From Aliiroseovarius sp. S1339 (GTDB lineage Bacteria; Pseudomonadota; Alphaproteobacteria; Rhodobacterales; Rhodobacteraceae), in the NCBI RefSeq assembly GCF_023195695.1, contig NZ_JALPQG010000004.1:248001-312000 (forward strand): a stretch of 64,000 nt of DNA, read 5' to 3'. Position numbers and translations under genes: made by a program. Numbering within the stretch: the stretch's first letter is position 1; the number at the start of each line of letters is the position of its first letter. The notes under the pieces were generated by a model that worked only from the letters and a program-made list of their open reading frames with translations, was not told the DNA's origin and made no database searches. This document shows, one piece after another, positions 60,585 to 64,000 of the stretch.

Positions 60585-61337
60585 TCAGCCCAGCACGGCC
60601 AGCGCCGGGAAGGTTTCAAGCAACCAATATGAGAAGCGCGAGAACCCACCGGTCAGCATCATCAAACCAATGGTCCACAACAACAGGCCCATGATCCGCT
60701 CAATCCGTTCCATATGGCGCTTCATGAAATTCATCAGGCGGGTCATGCGCGGGAAGAACGCGGCGACGAGAAGGAACGGAATACCCAATCCGGCGGCATA
60801 GATCGCCAACAACGTGGTGCCCCGCACGACGGAGCCTTCGGATGCCGCAAGCGATAGGATCGCGCCGAGTTGCGGACCGATACAGGGGGTCCAGCCAAAG
60901 GCGAAGGCAAGGCCAAGAACATAGGCCCCAAAGGCGCTGCCGCCCTGATCGCCCGCATCTATCCGCGCGTCGCGGTTTAGGAAGGGGATCGAGATGACGC
61001 CCAAAAAATGCGCGCCGAACACCATCACGACAATACCTGCAAAGGTCGCGAAAATCGTTTGATTTTGCAGGAAAAAAGCCCCGAATGCCGAGGCCGCGAA
61101 GCCGAGGAACAGAAAGACCGTAGACAGCCCCATAACGAAGAAAAGCGCGGCAAGGGTGGCTTTGCGCGACGCAGATTTCCCTTCGCTCATTTCACCAATG
61201 CTGACCCCTGACATATAGGCCAGATAGGGCGGCACAATGGGCAGCACGCACGGGCTGAGGAAGCTCAGAATTCCGGCGACAAAGGCAATGATCAAAGCCG
61301 GAAGCAGGCTCGCGTCGATGAGTTCAAATCCAAACAT
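60585..61337 (-). CDS. ccdA: Cytochrome c biogenesis protein CcdA
   Basis: From ATG 61337 (MFGFELIDASLLPALIIAFV), with GGAGG upstream, the protein has 250 residues and six membrane spans. The two redox cysteines lie in GILSFLSPCVLPIVPPYLAY and AFGWTPCIGPQLGAILS, the CcdA hallmark. It carries electrons across the membrane for cytochrome c maturation and periplasmic thiol reduction. It is divergent from tusA. Confidence 0.92.
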   Translation of the reverse strand: MFGFELIDASLLPALIIAFVAGILSFLSPCVLPIVPPYLAYMSGVSIGEMSEGKSASRKATLAALFFVMGLSTVFLFLGFAASAFGAFFLQNQTIFATFAGIVVMVFGAHFLGVISIPFLNRDARIDAGDQGGSAFGAYVLGLAFAFGWTPCIGPQLGAILSLAASEGSVVRGTTLLAIYAAGLGIPFLLVAAFFPRMTRLMNFMKRHMERIERIMGLLLWTIGLMMLTGGFSRFSYWLLETFPALAVLG

Positions 61338-61463
61338 ATCCTCCACATAGCGCGCAATTAGGATGGCGTCACCTGCATGTTCGTCACAACTGCGCGACAT
61401 ATTGGTGCAGTTTAGCGGTCTCCAACAGATAGACAGACCCACGCCGACCGCCTATGGAAAGAT

Positions 61464-61691
61464 ATGGAGTTTGACGACGATCTTGACGCAATGGGGCTGC
61501 TATGCCCCCTGCCCGTGCTTAAAGCCCGCAAGCGTTTGAAATCGCTTGAAAAGGGTCAGGTTTTGCGCGTGCAAGCAACCGACCCTGCTGCAGTGATTGA
61601 CGTGCCGCATTTCTGCGCCGAACAGGGACACACGCTTGTGAGCCAGCAGGAGCACGGCGAGGTTACCCATTACTTTATCCGCAAGGGCTAA
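61464..61691 (+). CDS. TusA-family sulfurtransferase
   Basis: This 75-residue protein has the TusA motif AMGLLCPLPVLKARKRLKSL with the active cysteine near residue 14, then ATDPAAVIDVPHFCAEQGHT. It carries sulfur as a persulfide for tRNA thiolation, molybdenum cofactor or other sulfur transfer. It has a good ribosome site (GGAAAG) and ends at a terminator shared with rne. Confidence 0.9.
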   Translation: MEFDDDLDAMGLLCPLPVLKARKRLKSLEKGQVLRVQATDPAAVIDVPHFCAEQGHTLVSQQEHGEVTHYFIRKG

Positions 61692-61700
61692 GACGTAAGA

Positions 61701-61723
61701 AAGGCCGGACATTGCCCGGCCTT
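61701..61723. terminator. Terminator between tusA and rne
   Basis: AAGGCCGG (61701-61708) and CCGGCCTT (61716-61723) form an eight-bp stem with a seven-base loop between the convergent tusA and rne stops. T-runs are weak on either side. Confidence 0.65.
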
Positions 61724-61737
61724 CCTGTGCTCAACGC

Positions 61738-64000
61738 TTAGCCACCCAGTGACCACCAGCCTTTACGTTTCGGCTTTGGTGGGTCTTCTGGTTTTGCCTC
61801 GGCTGCCGGAGCAGGTTCGGCGCTGGCCATCACAGGCTCGGGCGCTTTTTCCGGGGCCTGGGCCGGTTTCGCGTCTGACTCGCTAGCGGCAGCAGGTGTC
61901 GCATCCTCCGTCTTTTTCTTCCGGGTTGCGGGGGCACGTTTGCGCGTGGCCTTTTTAGGCTTGGCATCCTCGTCTGTCGCGACCTCGGTCGACGAAGCGG
62001 CTTCAGCGGCCTCTGCCTTAGGCTTTCTGGCGCGCGACTTGCGGGCCGGCTTTTCGGCGGGTGTCTCGTCCGCGTCCGCCTCTGCCGTTGCATCGCTCAC
62101 AGCTTCCTCGGCCTTGGGCTTGGCCGCCCGTTTGCGAGGGGCACGTTTGGGTTTGGCGACAGCTTCGGCGTCTACTGCAGGAGATTCTGCCACACCTTCT
62201 GCCGGAACTTCGGCCTCAGACGCATCAGCCGAAACTTCATCAGCCTTATTGGCCCGTCGACGCGGTGCGCGCTTGCGCTTGGGTTTCTCGTCGGCGTCCT
62301 GCACAGGCTTGTCCGCCTCGCCCTCTGCGTCGGAGGCAACCTTGGCCTCGCCGTTGCTGCTATTGTCGCTATTCTCGGCAGCGTTGTCGCCATTCTGGTT
62401 GTCCTGACGGCCATCTTCGCCGTTGGACGACCTGCGCCGACGACGTCGACGACGGCGCTTCTTCGGCTTGATCTCTTCCTCGCCGTTTGCTTCCGAAACC
62501 ACCTCGGCCTCTTCAACCACATCGGCATCGTCGATGTCATCCATCAATGACGCGTCGACCGACACAACCTGGGCCGAGACTTCAGGAACGGTGCGGGTCG
62601 CGGTCTTGAACTTCTCAATCGAATAATCGGGCGAGATCAGGAACGGGTCGGCCTCAATGCGCACGGCCATACCGTAACGCGCTTCAATCTGCGCGATATG
62701 TTCACGTTTGTAGTTCATCAGGAAGTTGACGATGCCAACCGGCGCTTTCACCAGAACTTCACGCGACCGACGACGCACGCCTTCTTCTTCCAGCTGACGC
62801 AGGATCGACAAAGCTAGGTTGTCATCTGATCGGATCAGACCTGTGCCGTGGCAGTGGTTGCAGGGCTGGGTTGTCGCCTCGATCATACCGGGCCGCAGAC
62901 GTTGGCGGGACATTTCCGCCAACCCGAAGCCCGAGATGCGGCCCACCTGAATGCGCGCGCGGTCGGTTTTCAGCTTGTCTTTCAGCCGCTTTTCGACCGC
63001 ATTGTTATTGCGGCGTTCATCCATATCGATGAAGTCGATCACGATCAGGCCAGCAAGGTCACGCAGACGCAGTTGGCGTGCCACTTCTTCTGCGGCCTCA
63101 AGGTTGGTCTTCAGCGCCGTTTCCTCGATCGAGCCTTCTTTCGTCGACCGACCAGAGTTCACGTCGATAGCGACCAGCGCTTCCGTCACGTCGATCACTA
63201 TATAGCCGCCGGACTTCAGCTGAACCGTGGGGCTGAACATTCCCGACAGATAGCTTTCCACCTGATAGCGCGCGAAAAGCGGCATTTGCTCGTGATACAA
63301 TTTCACGTTTTTGGCATGGGACGGCATGATCATTTTCATGAAGTCCTTGGCGGTGCGATACCCGGCCTCGCCTTCCACGAACACCTCATCAATCTCGCGC
63401 GAATACAGATCGCGGATCGAGCGTTTGATCAGGTTGCCTTCTTCATAGATCTTGGCGGGGGCCGACGAATTCAGCGTCAGTTCACGGATCTGTTCCCACA
63501 ACCGTTGAAGATATTCATAGTCGCGCTTGATTTCCGACTTGGTGCGCTTGGCCCCTGCGGTGCGCACGATCAGGCCCGCACCTTTCGGCACGTCGATCTC
63601 AGCCGCGATCTCTTTCAGTTTCTTGCGGTCGGGGGCATTGGTGATTTTGCGGCTGATCCCGCCGCCACGTGCGGTATTGGGCATCAAGACACAGTAACGG
63701 CCTGCCAGCGACAGATAGGTGGTCAGAGCGGCGCCTTTGTTGCCACGCTCCTCTTTCACGACCTGCACCAGAAGGATCTGGCGCACTTTGATCACTTCTT
63801 GGATCTTATAACGCTTGGCGCGCGGTTTGCGGCGTGGGCGAATATCCTCAGCCGCATCGTCATCGGCAACGCTTTCGATCTGGTCGTCTTTTTCAGACGC
63901 ATCAAGCGGCGCATCATCATCATCGTCGTCGTCGTCGGAATCGTCGCTGTCTTGTTGATCTGACGTATCCGCATCGGTGACGGCGTCGTCATCAGAAACA
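61738..64000 (-). CDS. rne: Ribonuclease E/G family protein, N-terminus cut by window edge
   Basis: The frame is open to the right edge, with about 754 codons present. An S1-domain half is split by an acidic insert: a run of eight Asp near 63900, then RPRRKPRAKRYKIQEVIKVR leading into QILLVQVVKEERGNKGAALT. The catalytic part shows YIVIDVTEALVAIDVNSGRS, LAGLIVIDFIDMDERRNN and the zinc-link CNHCHGTGLI. The tail (61760-62480) is disordered, with alternating acidic and basic blocks such as KPKRKRAPRRRANKADE. It processes rRNA, tRNA and mRNA. The true start lies beyond 64000. Confidence 0.93.
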   Translation of the reverse strand, partial: VSDDDAVTDADTSDQQDSDDSDDDDDDDDAPLDASEKDDQIESVADDDAAEDIRPRRKPRAKRYKIQEVIKVRQILLVQVVKEERGNKGAALTTYLSLAGRYCVLMPNTARGGGISRKITNAPDRKKLKEIAAEIDVPKGAGLIVRTAGAKRTKSEIKRDYEYLQRLWEQIRELTLNSSAPAKIYEEGNLIKRSIRDLYSREIDEVFVEGEAGYRTAKDFMKMIMPSHAKNVKLYHEQMPLFARYQVESYLSGMFSPTVQLKSGGYIVIDVTEALVAIDVNSGRSTKEGSIEETALKTNLEAAEEVARQLRLRDLAGLIVIDFIDMDERRNNNAVEKRLKDKLKTDRARIQVGRISGFGLAEMSRQRLRPGMIEATTQPCNHCHGTGLIRSDDNLALSILRQLEEEGVRRRSREVLVKAPVGIVNFLMNYKREHIAQIEARYGMAVRIEADPFLISPDYSIEKFKTATRTVPEVSAQVVSVDASLMDDIDDADVVEEAEVVSEANGEEEIKPKKRRRRRRRRRSSNGEDGRQDNQNGDNAAENSDNSSNGEAKVASDAEGEADKPVQDADEKPKRKRAPRRRANKADEVSADASEAEVPAEGVAESPAVDAEAVAKPKRAPRKRAAKPKAEEAVSDATAEADADETPAEKPARKSRARKPKAEAAEAASSTEVATDEDAKPKKATRKRAPATRKKKTEDATPAAASESDAKPAQAPEKAPEPVMASAEPAPAAEAKPEDPPKPKRKGWWSLGG

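Noticed and set aside
62848-63963. A 371-codon rightward open frame
   Set aside because: It is antisense to the catalytic part of RNase E, has no ribosome site and reads as low-information His/Phe/Arg sequence.
1-64000. Insertion sequence, prophage or integrative element
   Set aside because: No transposase, integrase, phage or conjugation gene is recognisable, and no long direct or inverted repeats flank any block. The tRNA-Ser gene shows no second copy of its 3' end in the window that I could see.

Overview
The window looks like chromosomal DNA of a marine Rhodobacterales bacterium (Roseobacter group, Alphaproteobacteria). The basis is gene content rather than a database match: a DMSP demethylase gene next to an acrylyl-CoA reductase gene (dmdA-acuI), the tellurite-resistance order trgA-trgB-cysK, an alphaproteobacterial SspB, many ABC and TRAP uptake systems, and a circularly permuted two-piece tmRNA gene. 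Coding density is high. I see no insertion sequence, prophage or CRISPR array. Both ends cut a gene: an oxidoreductase at the left and RNase E at the right.

Layout. 1-7.5 kb: a sugar-uptake locus. An ABC importer and a Gfo/Idh/MocA oxidoreductase run leftward. A GntR/UTRA regulator and a GH20 beta-N-acetylhexosaminidase run rightward, with repeated ATACCAAA half-sites between the two halves. 7.5-12.8 kb: a ugpBAEC-type glycerol-3-phosphate importer and a divergent LysR regulator. 12.8-16.6 kb: two different phosphate transporters and a small helical protein. 16.7-23.5 kb: a locus resembling hydroxyproline catabolism (ketoglutarate-semialdehyde dehydrogenase, DapA-family deaminase, FCD-type GntR regulator, TRAP transporter), with the palindrome TGTCGACA in two promoter regions. 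23.5-31 kb: a basic-amino-acid ABC importer, a TetR regulator, an AruH-like transaminase, an AruI-like decarboxylase and a dimethylarginine dimethylaminohydrolase, which together suggest arginine or methylarginine catabolism. 31-33.2 kb: a BCCT transporter and a universal stress protein. 33.5-36.4 kb: two TetR regulators, each facing an enzyme gene (SDR reductase, VOC protein) across a palindromic operator. 36.4-37.1 kb: a decayed DNA-alkylation-repair gene and tRNA-Ser(GGA). 37.4-44.6 kb: leftward genes trgA, trgB, cysK, mscS-like, alaX, plus cfa. 45-46.9 kb: a class V aminotransferase with a structured leader, and a secreted DsrE-like protein. 47-51.4 kb: DUF2182, DUF1326, dmdA, acuI and a divergent GntR regulator with operators. 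51.6-55.5 kb: a repeat-bearing CAP-domain protein, the permuted tmRNA, a SnoaL-like protein, chrA and sspB. 55.7-57.7 kb: fumC and three small genes. 57.9-60.5 kb: a P450 overlapping a membrane-bound alpha/beta hydrolase-like gene. 60.6-64 kb: ccdA, tusA and rne.

How it works together. The region is mainly a set of small nutrient modules (amino sugars, glycerol phosphate, phosphate, hydroxyproline-like compounds, arginine derivatives, DMSP), each with its own local regulator. Between them lie housekeeping genes: tmRNA and its SspB adaptor, fumarase, RNase E, CcdA and TusA. The least described combinations are the DDAH/AruH/AruI/ABC cluster, the DUF2182-DUF1326 pair in front of dmdA-acuI, the P450-hydrolase pair, the hexanucleotide repeat where mscS overlaps alaX, and the leader of the class V aminotransferase.
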